Source: Rhizohabitans arisaemae (GTDB lineage: Bacteria; Actinomycetota; Actinomycetes; Streptosporangiales; Streptosporangiaceae). From it: a DNA stretch of 64,000 nt. Both the position numbers and the translations under genes were made by a program. The stretch lies in contig NZ_BLRH01000021.1 of assembly GCF_025996515.1 (NCBI RefSeq), forward strand, positions 366,690 to 430,689. The letters are read 5' to 3'. The number at the start of each line of letters is the position of its first letter. Within the stretch, counting starts at the first letter, position 1. The notes under the pieces are model-generated. The model was given only the letters and a program-made list of their open reading frames with translations. It ran no database searches and was not told where the DNA came from. Shown here piece after piece: positions 33,569 through 42,228 of this stretch.

Positions 33569-36360
33569 GCCCGAGCCCCTTCGGCGCCCTCCGCGAACAG
33601 CTCCTCGACGCCGCGGCGGCCTTCGCCGACGACCCCGGCGCGCTCACCGGCATCCTGTCGGGCATGGTCGACGACGTCGACCGGGCGCTCGCCGAAAAGC
33701 TGGAGATCTTCCCGGTCTGCCACCATTCCCCGGCGTCGGGGCTGGCGATGGTACGGCGCCTGCGCGAGAAGCAGCCGAAAGTCGTCTACCTGGAGCTGTG
33801 CGAGGATCTTCAGCCGCTCCTGACCGAGCTCCGGCGGTGCCGTCTCCCGGTGGCGCTGCAGGCGTTCGCCTCCGAGCTCGACGGATTCCCGAACGAGTCG
33901 GGGCCGCTCAGCGTGGTGGCACCCGTCACCGAGGCCTCGGCCGAGTATCAGGCGATCGCCTACGCCCTGGACACCCCGGGGGTGGAGCTGGTGCTGGTGG
34001 ACCGCTCGGTGGACCACGTCTTCCAGTGGCTGCCCGCCGAACCCGACAAATCGGATAAGTCCGAGAAGCCGGGTGAGGAGGCGCTGCACGGCGACGCGGT
34101 CGGCGTCGAGATCGGCGACCTGCGGCCCCGGTTCGCCGAGCTGGAGGCGTACCTGCTCCACCACGGCAAGGTCCGGCACTGGTCCGAATGGTGGGACCAG
34201 TACGTCGAACAGCCGCTGGTGGACGCGGACTACGACACCTATCGCCAGGTCATGGTGATGATCGGCAGTCTGTTCCGCCGGTTGCGCCCGAACCACGACG
34301 ACCGGGGCGATCGGGACGAGGCCCGCGAACGGTACATGTGGACGCGGATGCGCGAGCATCTCACCGCCTCCGGAACCGACCCCGGGGATTGCCTGTACGT
34401 CTGCGGGGCCTTCCACGCGGCGAGCCGGGTCGAGGAGTTCGGCCTCTCCGGCGCGGACACCTTCGAGATCGCCCCGCGGACCGCGACGCGGTGGCTGTAC
34501 GGACTCATCCCCTCCAGCCACTCCGCCATCGAAGCCCAGTTCGGCCTGGCCTCCGGCTCGGTGTCGATCGCCGCGGCCACCTGGGCCAAGGCGGTGCAGC
34601 GACACCGTGTGTCGCCGTACGTGCTCGAAGGCCAGCAAGGCGCCAAGAAGCCGCGCAAGGGGACCAAGGCGGCGGCCCCGGTCTCCCGGGAGCCGGTCGT
34701 CGATCGGCTCTCCGGCTTCCTGGCCCGGCCGCCGGTCCTGGACGAACTGGACGAAGCCGAGCTGCTCGGCTGGTGCGTGGAGATCGTCCGGCTGGCGCGC
34801 CGCAACGGCTACCTGGCGAGCACGGCGGACGCCATCGCCGTGTTCGAGACGTCGATCCTGCTCGCCGGGCTGCGGGGCAGAGGCCGTCCCACGCCGTACG
34901 ACTTCGCCGACGCCGCGGTCACCTGCATCGAGAAGGACACGGTGCCCGGCCGGCGGGACGTCCGCCGCCTCTGCGAGATCCTGCTCGGCGGCGACCGGAT
35001 CGGCCAGGTCGGGTACGAGGCGATGCCGCCGCTGGCCAAGGACGTGTACGACCGGCTCAAGCCGCTCGGCCTCGAACTCGGTACGCGGAAGGTCCACCGG
35101 GCGCTGCTGGACCTCACCGCCAACCCGGAGCTGGTGCCCTGCTCGGACCTGCTCTGGATCCTGCGCCGGCTGATGCCCGAACGCGCCGTACGCCCGATCA
35201 TGGGCACGCGGCGGCTCGGCGAACGGCCGATCCAGGAGAGCTGGGACCTGGCGATCGGCGAGTACCAGCGCTCCCTCATCGAGCTCGGCTACGAGGGCGT
35301 CACCATCGAGCAGGTGCTGCGGGGCCGCCTCCGGCAGAGCGTCCACGACCCCAAGGCCACGGCGGCGGTCGCCCTCCAAGCGGTGGAGGACTCCATCCTC
35401 TACCTCGGCGGCGGCCGGTTCACCGACGAGCTCGGCGAACGGGCCGTGGAGCTGCTCGCCGCGGAGCGCACCGTGGACGACGCCCCCGAGGTGCTGCGTC
35501 GCATCCGCGGGCTGCTCGCCCACTATCGTGCGACCCGGCCGGAGCTGCCCGAATGGTGTGCGTCGTTCGTCACCACCGGATACGCGCACTACTGCACGCT
35601 GCTGCCCACCGCCTTCACCGACGAGGAGACCGGTGTCCGGCAGATCGCCGCGATGCTCGGCTTCCTCTTCACCATGGAGGGCCTGGCGCTCGCCCTCGGC
35701 TGCGATCGGGCCCAGCTCGAACTCGCCGTACGGCAGTCACATCCCGAAGCCCCCGCGAAGACGGCGCTGGTGTGGGCGGCCAGGAACCGGCTCGGGCTGC
35801 TGCCCCTCGCCGAGCTGCGGTCACGCTGCGACGAGCTGCTGGCGAACCCGCTGGTGGTGCCGACGTTCCCGCTCTATCTGAGCGGGTTCGTACAGGCGCT
35901 GGAGCCGGTTCCCGGGCTGGCGCCGTTCACCGTCGAGATGATCTCGAAGGCGTTCGGCGCCCTCCCCGACGCGGTGTTGCTGCCGTGGCTGCCCAAACTG
36001 ATCACGACGTTGCGGGAGCACGGGCAGGAGCATGTGCCCACGCTCATCCGGGAAGCCGGCCGGACCTTCCCGGCCGACCTGGCCTCCGTCGACACCTGGG
36101 TTCCCCCGTGGGCGGTACGGGCCGAGCCGGGCACGGCCAAGGCGTCGCTCACGGCGGTGCCGCCCTCGGCCGCCGAGACGGCCGGGCTGCTCGCCGCTCA
36201 CCCGGCCGCGTGCGACGCCGTCGCCGAGCTGCTCGGCTGCGAGCCGGGCTGGCGGCCGACCACCCCGTCGGGTGGGGCCGAGCACGGTGAGGTCATGGCC
36301 TTGCAGGCCAGGTATCCCGGCGCCGCCGTGGCCGTGGCCGAACTGCTCGGCGCGCGCTGA
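33565..36360 (+). CDS. DUF5682-family protein (YehM-like)
   Basis: 931 residues, ATG overlapping the MoxR stop. N-terminal signature IFPVCHHSPASG (about 50) and YLELCEDLQPLL, characteristic of DUF5682; later CGAFHAASRVEEFG. The rest is long and helical, without signal or membrane segments. Family function unknown; always seen by me with MoxR/VWA/SWIM neighbours. Last gene of the operon; ends at a hairpin. Confidence 0.85.
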   Translation: MSPSPFGALREQLLDAAAAFADDPGALTGILSGMVDDVDRALAEKLEIFPVCHHSPASGLAMVRRLREKQPKVVYLELCEDLQPLLTELRRCRLPVALQAFASELDGFPNESGPLSVVAPVTEASAEYQAIAYALDTPGVELVLVDRSVDHVFQWLPAEPDKSDKSEKPGEEALHGDAVGVEIGDLRPRFAELEAYLLHHGKVRHWSEWWDQYVEQPLVDADYDTYRQVMVMIGSLFRRLRPNHDDRGDRDEARERYMWTRMREHLTASGTDPGDCLYVCGAFHAASRVEEFGLSGADTFEIAPRTATRWLYGLIPSSHSAIEAQFGLASGSVSIAAATWAKAVQRHRVSPYVLEGQQGAKKPRKGTKAAAPVSREPVVDRLSGFLARPPVLDELDEAELLGWCVEIVRLARRNGYLASTADAIAVFETSILLAGLRGRGRPTPYDFADAAVTCIEKDTVPGRRDVRRLCEILLGGDRIGQVGYEAMPPLAKDVYDRLKPLGLELGTRKVHRALLDLTANPELVPCSDLLWILRRLMPERAVRPIMGTRRLGERPIQESWDLAIGEYQRSLIELGYEGVTIEQVLRGRLRQSVHDPKATAAVALQAVEDSILYLGGGRFTDELGERAVELLAAERTVDDAPEVLRRIRGLLAHYRATRPELPEWCASFVTTGYAHYCTLLPTAFTDEETGVRQIAAMLGFLFTMEGLALALGCDRAQLELAVRQSHPEAPAKTALVWAARNRLGLLPLAELRSRCDELLANPLVVPTFPLYLSGFVQALEPVPGLAPFTVEMISKAFGALPDAVLLPWLPKLITTLREHGQEHVPTLIREAGRTFPADLASVDTWVPPWAVRAEPGTAKASLTAVPPSAAETAGLLAAHPAACDAVAELLGCEPGWRPTTPSGGAEHGEVMALQARYPGAAVAVAELLGAR

Positions 36361-36372
36361 TCGACGCGATGC

Positions 36373-36402
36373 CCCCGCCCGGTGGTCCCCTACCGGGCGG
36401 GG
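36373..36402 (+). terminator. Terminator hairpin after the five-gene operon
   Basis: 11-bp perfect stem CCCCGCCCGGT (36373-36383) and ACCGGGCGGGG (36392-36402), 12 bases after the operon's last stop. Confidence 0.75.
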
Positions 36403-36502
36403 TACGGGCGTCGCCGAGTCCGACCGTCGATGGCGGGCCGCACGGAACCTCACACCGCCCATAGGGGGCGGGGCCGCCCTACTCCCCGATCAACGATGGC
36501 GG

Positions 36503-36814
36503 TCAGCCATGGTGGTTGTGGTGATGATGATCATGGTGGTGGTTGTGGTGATGGTGATGGTGATGATGGTGGTGATGGTGACGGTTGCGGTGATGATGAC
36601 CGCGGTGACGATGAGGGTCGTCGTGCTTGTCCTTCTTCCAGCCCTGCCACGTGGAGTCCAGGGTGGTGGCGGTGGTCGTCGTGCCCTGTGTGAGGGCGGG
36701 TGCCGTCGTCGTCGAGGTGGTCGTGGTGGAGGCCTGGGATACTCCCGGAGTCCCGAGGACCAGCCCGGCGACCATGGCCGGGCCCAGCAGCACAAGGCGT
36801 GACAGCCTCTGCAT
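36503..36814 (-). CDS. Secreted His-rich microprotein (twin 1)
   Basis: 103 residues from ATG 36814 with a GGGGG ribosome site. Signal peptide MQRLSRLVLLGPAMVAGLVLG cut near VSQA (written here as its first 21 would exceed what is needed; hydrophobic core 6-22). A Thr-rich linker follows (ASTTTTSTTTAPAL, GTTTTATTLD). The C-terminal 40 residues contain 27 His, including a run of 12. A strong ligand for Zn, Cu or Ni is implied: an extracellular metal buffer or scavenger. Shares a 229-bp near-identical 5' segment with the gene at 37039-37284. Confidence 0.75.
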   Translation of the reverse strand: MQRLSRLVLLGPAMVAGLVLGTPGVSQASTTTTSTTTAPALTQGTTTTATTLDSTWQGWKKDKHDDPHRHRGHHHRNRHHHHHHHHHHHHNHHHDHHHHNHHG

Positions 36815-36883
36815 AGGATTCCCCCTTTCGGTTCAGGAGCCGCCGGCGATGTACGCCCGGCGGTTCCGGCCCGATAGAGAACA
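36655..36883 (-). repeat. 229-bp direct repeat, copy 1 (leader module)
   Basis: Matches 37125-37353 at an offset of exactly 470 bases with three mismatches found by eye. It covers the leader peptide, Thr-rich linker, ribosome site and about 70 bases of 5' flank. Identity stops abruptly at the codons after TTLD. Confidence 0.95.
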
Positions 36884-37038
36884 GCCGATGGAAACGTGGG
36901 AGACGAATACCGGCGACCGGCGCGGCGCCCGCTCCGTCGCCCGGCGGTTTCCCTGCCGGGTGGGATGCGGGCGCCGCCTGTCCGGTCCTACGGCACCTGT
37001 TCAGACCGTGCCGTCACCGCCGGTGGTGCCTGTTCTCA

Positions 37039-37284
37039 TCAATCCCAATCGCTGTGCTTCTTCTTCTTCCAGCACTTCCAGTGGTCGTGCTCCCAGCAGC
37101 ACCACCACTTGCCCTTCCACTTGCAGTCCAGGGTGGTGGCGGTGGTCGTCGTGCCCTGTGTGAGGGCGGGTGCCGTCGTCGTCGAGGTGGTCGTGGTGGA
37201 GGCCTGGGATACTCCCGGAGTCCCGAGGACCAGCCCGGCGACCATGGCCGGGCCCAGCAGCACAAGGCGTGACAGCCTCTGCAT
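37039..37284 (-). CDS. Secreted Cys/Trp/Lys-rich microprotein (twin 2)
   Basis: 81 residues. The first 53, signal peptide plus Thr-rich linker through ATTLD, are identical to twin 1. The tail is entirely different: 28 residues with 7 Trp, 4 Cys and 8 Lys (CKWKGKWW, CCWEHDHWKCW, KKKKHSDWD). Such a cationic, aromatic, disulfide-capable peptide resembles membrane-active or metal-binding peptides; either is a guess. Same ribosome site and flank as twin 1. Confidence 0.7.
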   Translation of the reverse strand: MQRLSRLVLLGPAMVAGLVLGTPGVSQASTTTTSTTTAPALTQGTTTTATTLDCKWKGKWWCCWEHDHWKCWKKKKHSDWD

Positions 37285-37353
37285 AGGATTCCCCCTTTCG
37301 GTTCAGAAGCCGCCGGCGATGTACGCACGGCGGTTCCGGGCCGATAGAGAACA
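37125..37353 (-). repeat. 229-bp direct repeat, copy 2 (leader module)
   Basis: Second copy of the leader module of 36655-36883. The low rate of synonymous change against wholly different tails suggests recent duplication with tail replacement, or gene conversion of the leader. Confidence 0.95.
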
Positions 37354-37684
37354 ACGATAGAAGATAAATTCTCCGATTCGATTGGCCTTTGTAATGGTTG
37401 TCGGTTCATTGAAGAAATCGGAGGGCTATTAGAGTGGTTTTCTGGTTTTGGTGGTGACTTGTTGGGGCAGGTTTCTTTGCCGGGATTTGGCATGGTGAGG
37501 CCGAGAGCTTTGGGTGCCATGGGGACGGGTGGCTTCAGAGCTCCGGTGATCGCCCCGCCGCCGACTCGGCGGGCCCGCCCGTCCTGGTCCGCCGCCACGA
37601 CGACGTTCGTTCCGGGCGGGCTCGTGGAGCACCGCGGGACCGTGTGCTCTTGACCGGTGGTGTCAGGTCTGGTGTCTTGAGGCG
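37354..37684. other. Intergenic, no gene seen
   Basis: About 330 bases. The left part (37355-37450) is AT-rich and should carry the promoter of twin 2. No convincing coding frame. Confidence 0.4.
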
Positions 37685-38383
37685 GTGGCGATCAAGGTGC
37701 TCATATGCGACCCCGTGCCCGTCGTACGCGACGGATTGGTGAGCTTGCTGGCCGGTGAGGCCGACATCGAGGTGGTGGCGACGACGGGGGACGGCTGGGA
37801 GGCGCTTTCACTGGCCCGCCGACATTCGCCGGAGATCATCATCACCGATGTGGAGTTGTCGGGTATCTCGGGGCTGGACCTGGCCGCCCGGGTGACCGGT
37901 TCGGTTTCCCCACCGCCTCCGGAGATCCTGGTGTTCAGCGCGCAGCTCGACGACGCGTCGATCATGCGGGCTCTGGAGGTGGGGGCGTACGGCTATCTGG
38001 CCAAGCATTCGGCGCCGCACGAGATGAAGCGGGCGATCCGGGCACTCGCCTCGGGGGAGGCGGCCACCTCGGGGGAGGTGACCAGGCGTCTGATCGACTG
38101 GCTGTTCTGGCGGAAGGCCCAGCCCATCGCCCCCGCTCGGCAGGCGCTCGCCTCGCTCACCCCCCGGGAGGCCGACGTCATGCGGATGGTGGCCCGGGGC
38201 ATGTCCAACCAGGAGATCGCGAAACAGATGTCGGTTCAGGTGACCACGGTCCGCTCCCACATCTACCACCTGCGGCAGAAACTGGCGCTGCGGGACCGGG
38301 CCCAGCTCGTCTCCTTCGCCTACCAGTCCGGGTTCAGCGTTCCGACGGTTCCGATGAGCCGGGATCAGCCCGGACGCGGATGA
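37685..38383 (+). CDS. NarL/LuxR-type response regulator
   Basis: 232 residues from GTG 37685. Receiver domain: acidic pocket near CDP, phospho-acceptor Asp55 in IITDVELSG, Ser in VFSAQ, Lys in YLAKHS. LuxR helix-turn-helix at about 155-215: LTPREADVMRMVARGMSNQEIAKQM. No histidine kinase beside it. It converges with the MFS gene (3-base gap). Confidence 0.9.
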   Translation: MAIKVLICDPVPVVRDGLVSLLAGEADIEVVATTGDGWEALSLARRHSPEIIITDVELSGISGLDLAARVTGSVSPPPPEILVFSAQLDDASIMRALEVGAYGYLAKHSAPHEMKRAIRALASGEAATSGEVTRRLIDWLFWRKAQPIAPARQALASLTPREADVMRMVARGMSNQEIAKQMSVQVTTVRSHIYHLRQKLALRDRAQLVSFAYQSGFSVPTVPMSRDQPGRG

Positions 38384-38386
38384 GGG

Positions 38387-39562
38387 TCAGGATCCGTCCG
38401 GTCGTCGGCGGGCGGCGGCCAGGAACAGCCCGAGCCCGAGCACGGTGACCACGGTGACCAGCCAGATCCCGGCGAGCCACCCCACCTGGGTGACGGCCAG
38501 GCCGAAGGCCGGCGGGCCGAGCACGGTGCCGACGCTCCCGGCCTGCACCAGCAGCCCGTAGCCCTGGCGCAGTCGGCCGGGGCTGTCGGCGAGCAGGGGC
38601 ACCGTCGCGTACATCACCGCCAGCACCAGCCCGTTCGCCACCAGCAGCACGGCCGCACCGGTGGTGACGGCCCACCAGGCGTTCGCGGAGAAGACGGCGA
38701 GCGCGGCCACCGGCATGACCAGGGCGGTCATCGCCAGGGATCGGGGACGTCCGCCTTTCGCCATCAGCCCCCCGGCCAGCAGTCCGCCGGGCACGCTCGC
38801 CAGCGACACCACGGCCGTGACGGTGCCGCCGGCGGCCGGGCCGACCCCCTGGTCGGCACCCAGCCCGGGGAGCAGGGCGAGAACCGAGACGCTGAGCAGC
38901 GCGATGAGGGAGAAACCCAGCGACAGCAGGGTGAGCGGGCCGGAACCGCCGGTAGGCGCCGCCTGGTCCTGCGATGTCTCGACGGTGCCCCGGAGCCGCG
39001 GCCAGGTCGCGCCGAACGCCAGCGCGCACGGAAGGAGGGTCAGGCCGGCGGCGGCGCGCCAGCCGTACCCGTTCCCGGCGGCTCCGGCCACCGCGGCGAG
39101 CGCGATCCCCACCGGGATGAAGGTGCTCCAGACGGCGAGTCCCACCCGCTCGGTCTCCGGGTCGCAGCATGCGGCCAGGACCAGCGGCCCGGTGACCACC
39201 ACGAGGAGGTAGCCCAGGCCCTCCAGCGCGCGGGCGCCGTACAGGACTGCCAAACTCGAACCGACGGCCTGGATCGTTCCGGCGACGAGCATGACGGCCA
39301 GCCCGGCCGCGAGTACGGCACCGAGATCGCCGCGGGCGAGCCGGACCCCGACCGGCATGGCGAGCAGCGCGGCCGCCACGGTGATCATGGACACCAGCCA
39401 GCCGAACTCCACGGGGGAGAGGCCGAAGTCGGCCCTGAGACCCGCTTCCAGCGGGATGAAGCGGCCCAAGGCGACCCCGGCCGACAATCCGGCCAGGTAG
39501 ACGGGCGCGATGACGTGGCGTCCGGTATGCGGCTGCCCCTTCCCCGGCGGCGCGCCGCTCAT
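38387..39562 (-). CDS. MFS transporter of the radical SAM operon
   Basis: 391 residues from ATG 39562, overlapping the phosphoribosyltransferase stop (ATGA). About 12 predicted membrane segments; GVRLARGDLGAVLAAGLAVML in loop 2 region. A CynX/NarK-like MFS layout. Third gene of a radical SAM - phosphoribosyltransferase - MFS operon; likely carries the pathway's substrate or product. Confidence 0.85.
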   Translation of the reverse strand: MSGAPPGKGQPHTGRHVIAPVYLAGLSAGVALGRFIPLEAGLRADFGLSPVEFGWLVSMITVAAALLAMPVGVRLARGDLGAVLAAGLAVMLVAGTIQAVGSSLAVLYGARALEGLGYLLVVVTGPLVLAACCDPETERVGLAVWSTFIPVGIALAAVAGAAGNGYGWRAAAGLTLLPCALAFGATWPRLRGTVETSQDQAAPTGGSGPLTLLSLGFSLIALLSVSVLALLPGLGADQGVGPAAGGTVTAVVSLASVPGGLLAGGLMAKGGRPRSLAMTALVMPVAALAVFSANAWWAVTTGAAVLLVANGLVLAVMYATVPLLADSPGRLRQGYGLLVQAGSVGTVLGPPAFGLAVTQVGWLAGIWLVTVVTVLGLGLFLAAARRRPDGS

Positions 39563-40164
39563 CCCGCGACGGCGTTGTGGAATCGGGAGAGGCCGCTGAA
39601 CAGGTCCCCGGCGTCCATCGCGCCGAGGTCGGGAACCACCACGTCGCCGGCGAGCTCCTCGTCGAGGCTGATCCCCAGGACGTCGACGCCTTCCCCGAGC
39701 AGCGTCCGGGTCGCCTGCGCGGAGGAGCAGACCACCGCGGCGAGGAATGCGGCGGCGGTCACCTGGGATTTCGCCAGCATGTCCCGGGCGGTCAGCAGGG
39801 TGCGCCCGGTAGCCGCGACACAGTCGATGAGTACGGCGGCCGCATAGGTGTCCCGGTGCGGGGTCGTCATGTAGTCGCAGGCCACCACGCCGTCGTCGCG
39901 GCGGCGCATCCCGAGAAGGGAGAAGTCGGCCTCGGCGAAGGCCTGCCCGAACCCGGGGTAGAGCAGCAGACCCCCGCGCAGGACGACCACGCACAGCACG
40001 GCCGCCTCCTCGCCCGCGGCCGCCCGGACGCGGTCGCGCGCCGCCGCACCCAGCAGGTGACTCAGGTGGAAGACGTCACGTCGGGCCTGGTCCGAGGGGA
40101 CCGAGGTGGTTCTGAGCGTCCGATACACCCCACCCGGGTCGGCGACCCTATGCCGCCGTGCCAT
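39559..40164 (-). CDS. Uracil-phosphoribosyltransferase-like protein
   Basis: 201 residues. PRTase fold: VLCVVVLRGGLLLYPGF (substrate hood), PRPP-binding VLIDCVAATGRTLLTA, and a C-terminal GISLDEELAGDVVVPDLG resembling the uracil-binding end of Upp. The PRPP loop is VLIDCVAATGRT rather than the usual VDPMLATGGT, so the substrate may not be uracil. Its start overlaps the radical SAM gene by 17 bases. Confidence 0.75.
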   Translation of the reverse strand: MARRHRVADPGGVYRTLRTTSVPSDQARRDVFHLSHLLGAAARDRVRAAAGEEAAVLCVVVLRGGLLLYPGFGQAFAEADFSLLGMRRRDDGVVACDYMTTPHRDTYAAAVLIDCVAATGRTLLTARDMLAKSQVTAAAFLAAVVCSSAQATRTLLGEGVDVLGISLDEELAGDVVVPDLGAMDAGDLFSGLSRFHNAVAG

Positions 40165-41443
40165 GGCGTCTCCCCTCCCGGATCGCGGTCGCGCACCGGG
40201 CCGCGAGGTCGTCCGTGCCTTCGGCGATCTCCTGGATCCACAGATCGCCGGGGAAGGACACGCGTCCGCGGGCGACGGCCCAGCGGGCCGCGAGCAAGGT
40301 CACGGCGAGCCGGACGTCCTCGGGGGCGAGCAGGTCTTCAACCAGGGCCGCGACGTCGTTCTTGCCGAGGGCGGCGGCGTGGGTGGCGGGATCCAGGATG
40401 TCGACCAGATCGGCCAGATACCACAGCCCCTCCTCCACCAGCAGATGCGTGATCGGATCGGCGAAGAAGTGCGTCATGGCGGCGGTGAACGACTGGCCGT
40501 TGAACGTCAGCCGCCGATCGGGGGCGGTACCGCCGAAGATCCAGAAAGTCCCGTCGGAGTCCATCGTCACCGCCACACCGGTGCTCGCCGCGTAGGTGCC
40601 CCGGATGGCGTCGTTGACCTTTGTCGCCAAGGTGAGGCGATTGGACCCCGACTCGTACGGGGCGTAATACTCCTTGATGGTCTGGGATTCGGCCGACAGG
40701 TCGTCGCGGAGTGCGGCGGCCTTGCCGCTGAGCCGGAACACGTTGAACGTGATGGGCAGCACCCGCCCGTCGTCCATGACCACAGAGCGGTTCCACTCGT
40801 TGACCGGCTCGATCGTCGCCCCGAGCTCGGCGGCGAGTGCTTTGTCGACCACGTCCATATCCGGCTGGATACTCCGGAACCCCAGCCCGAATCCCGGCGA
40901 CAGCCGCCGCCAGACCCGGGTGATGGTGCCGTAGTGCTCGATCCGGACCGGCCGCGGTGCGTCGATGTGGTAGCGGTCGATGCTCAGGCGCAGCATCGCC
41001 ACCGGCCGGTAGGGGTTCCGGAGCAGGGCCTCGTCCATACGACGGAGCAGCCGCTCGGTTCTCTTCTCACTCGTGCCCCAGTAACCGGCGGTGACGATTT
41101 CGATCCGGGGTACGTTGACCCGCTCCAGAAGCCGCAGAACACTTCGAAACTTGAGGAAGGGTTCACCGCCACCGGTGATGTTGAGCTTTTCGGAGCGGGA
41201 TTCGTCGATGAAACCGATGGCCGCGTCGAGTTCGTCCGGGGACAGGGAGTCCTTCGTCGACTTCCGGTTCAGATCCGACGAGTACATGCAATGCTCGCAG
41301 GCGACCGGGCACAGCTCGCTGAGGTGGATGAAGAAGCTGGATCCGCGGTCCGGCAACGGGAACAGGCGATGGCGCATCGCCGTGATGATCCGCTCCCGGC
41401 TCTCTCGCGGTCTGTCGAACAGGGCACCGAGTGCTGTGGTCAC
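40148..41443 (-). CDS. Radical SAM enzyme
   Basis: 431 residues. Cluster motif CPVACEHC (Cys45, 49, 52; CxxxCxxC), SAM-binding ITGGGEPFLK, then LSIDRYHID. No extra Cys-rich SPASM end was seen. First gene of the operon with a phosphoribosyltransferase and a transporter. This trio suggests modification of a nucleobase- or ribose-derived compound; the reaction is not predictable from sequence. Confidence 0.88.
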   Translation of the reverse strand: MTTALGALFDRPRESRERIITAMRHRLFPLPDRGSSFFIHLSELCPVACEHCMYSSDLNRKSTKDSLSPDELDAAIGFIDESRSEKLNITGGGEPFLKFRSVLRLLERVNVPRIEIVTAGYWGTSEKRTERLLRRMDEALLRNPYRPVAMLRLSIDRYHIDAPRPVRIEHYGTITRVWRRLSPGFGLGFRSIQPDMDVVDKALAAELGATIEPVNEWNRSVVMDDGRVLPITFNVFRLSGKAAALRDDLSAESQTIKEYYAPYESGSNRLTLATKVNDAIRGTYAASTGVAVTMDSDGTFWIFGGTAPDRRLTFNGQSFTAAMTHFFADPITHLLVEEGLWYLADLVDILDPATHAAALGKNDVAALVEDLLAPEDVRLAVTLLAARWAVARGRVSFPGDLWIQEIAEGTDDLAARCATAIREGRRHGTAA

Positions 41444-41583
41444 GCGACCTCCCGAGGTTCCGGCGCCACCCTACGTAAGCCGTACGGCGTGCGCCTGAGC
41501 TCACGTGCTCGATTTCCTCCTGCTGAAATGAGGAGATAAATCAGGATTTCTCATCAGAATGCGGAAGATCACGGTGCTCTCTC

Positions 41584-41961
41584 GTGGACGGAGACCACCG
41601 GACGAACCGGCGGCTCGACCGGCGGCGCATCGTCGCCATCGCCCGTGCCAGCCGCGACTACCTCGGCCGGTGGTACGACAGCCCCGACGATCTCATTGCG
41701 CTGATCCACGACCCCTGGGTCGGCGGCCGGCCCATGTCGCCCGACGGGCTGCCCGTCCTCGACAGGCTGCCCGGCCTGTCCAACGCCTACACGGCCACCG
41801 GGCACGGCATGCTCGGCATCACCCTGGCCCCGGTGACCGGCGCGGCGATGGCCGAGTACATCACCTCAGGGCACAGGCCATCCGAACTCACCCCATTCCG
41901 CGCCGACCGCTTCCGCGCCCTTGCCGTACGGGCGAGCGAGAAATCCGGTCGACCACGGTAG
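41584..41961 (+). pseudogene. C-terminal fragment of a DadA-like FAD oxidoreductase
   Basis: The frame encodes VGGRPMSPDGLPVLDRLPG and SNAYTATGHGMLGITLAP, the FAD-proximal C-terminal end of D-amino-acid-dehydrogenase-type enzymes. The N-terminal dinucleotide fold is absent; upstream sequence belongs to the radical SAM promoter region. About two thirds of the gene is missing, so it is a remnant. Confidence 0.75.
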
Positions 41962-42228
41962 GCGGGAGTTTCTGAGTCGAGCACAAGCCGGTCACGAATG
42001 TTCGGTGGCGCCGACGGGACCGTCGTCATGCGGCTGCGCGCTCGAACCGGTTCGATGCTCCAATGCCGACTTGGGTACTTTCGCAACCATGCTCCCCATC
42101 TCCGCGGTTCAAGCGCATAATCGGGTGGATCACCCTGCACATGGACGAATCGCTCGGCTGCCTGACCTCTGCTCGTCCGTTCTCATTGTCACGGTTGACC
42201 GAGCCCGCGAGCCACTGGAGGTCAGGTC

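Noticed and set aside
32422-35589. 1055-codon minus-strand frame
   Set aside because: Shadow of the MoxR and DUF5682 genes, which have clear motifs and overlapping starts.
36503-36640. GTG/ATG-rich plus strand as a simple repeat with no gene
   Set aside because: On the minus strand it is the His tail of a protein with an intact leader, so it is coding rather than a plain microsatellite.
37459-37653. Plus frame of 64 codons before the response regulator
   Set aside because: No recognisable feature or ribosome site.
42038-42060. tRNA-3'-end-like GGTTCGATGCTCCA before the PhoX-like gene
   Set aside because: Resembles the acceptor end at 45005-45015, but no T-arm or other tRNA part is next to it.
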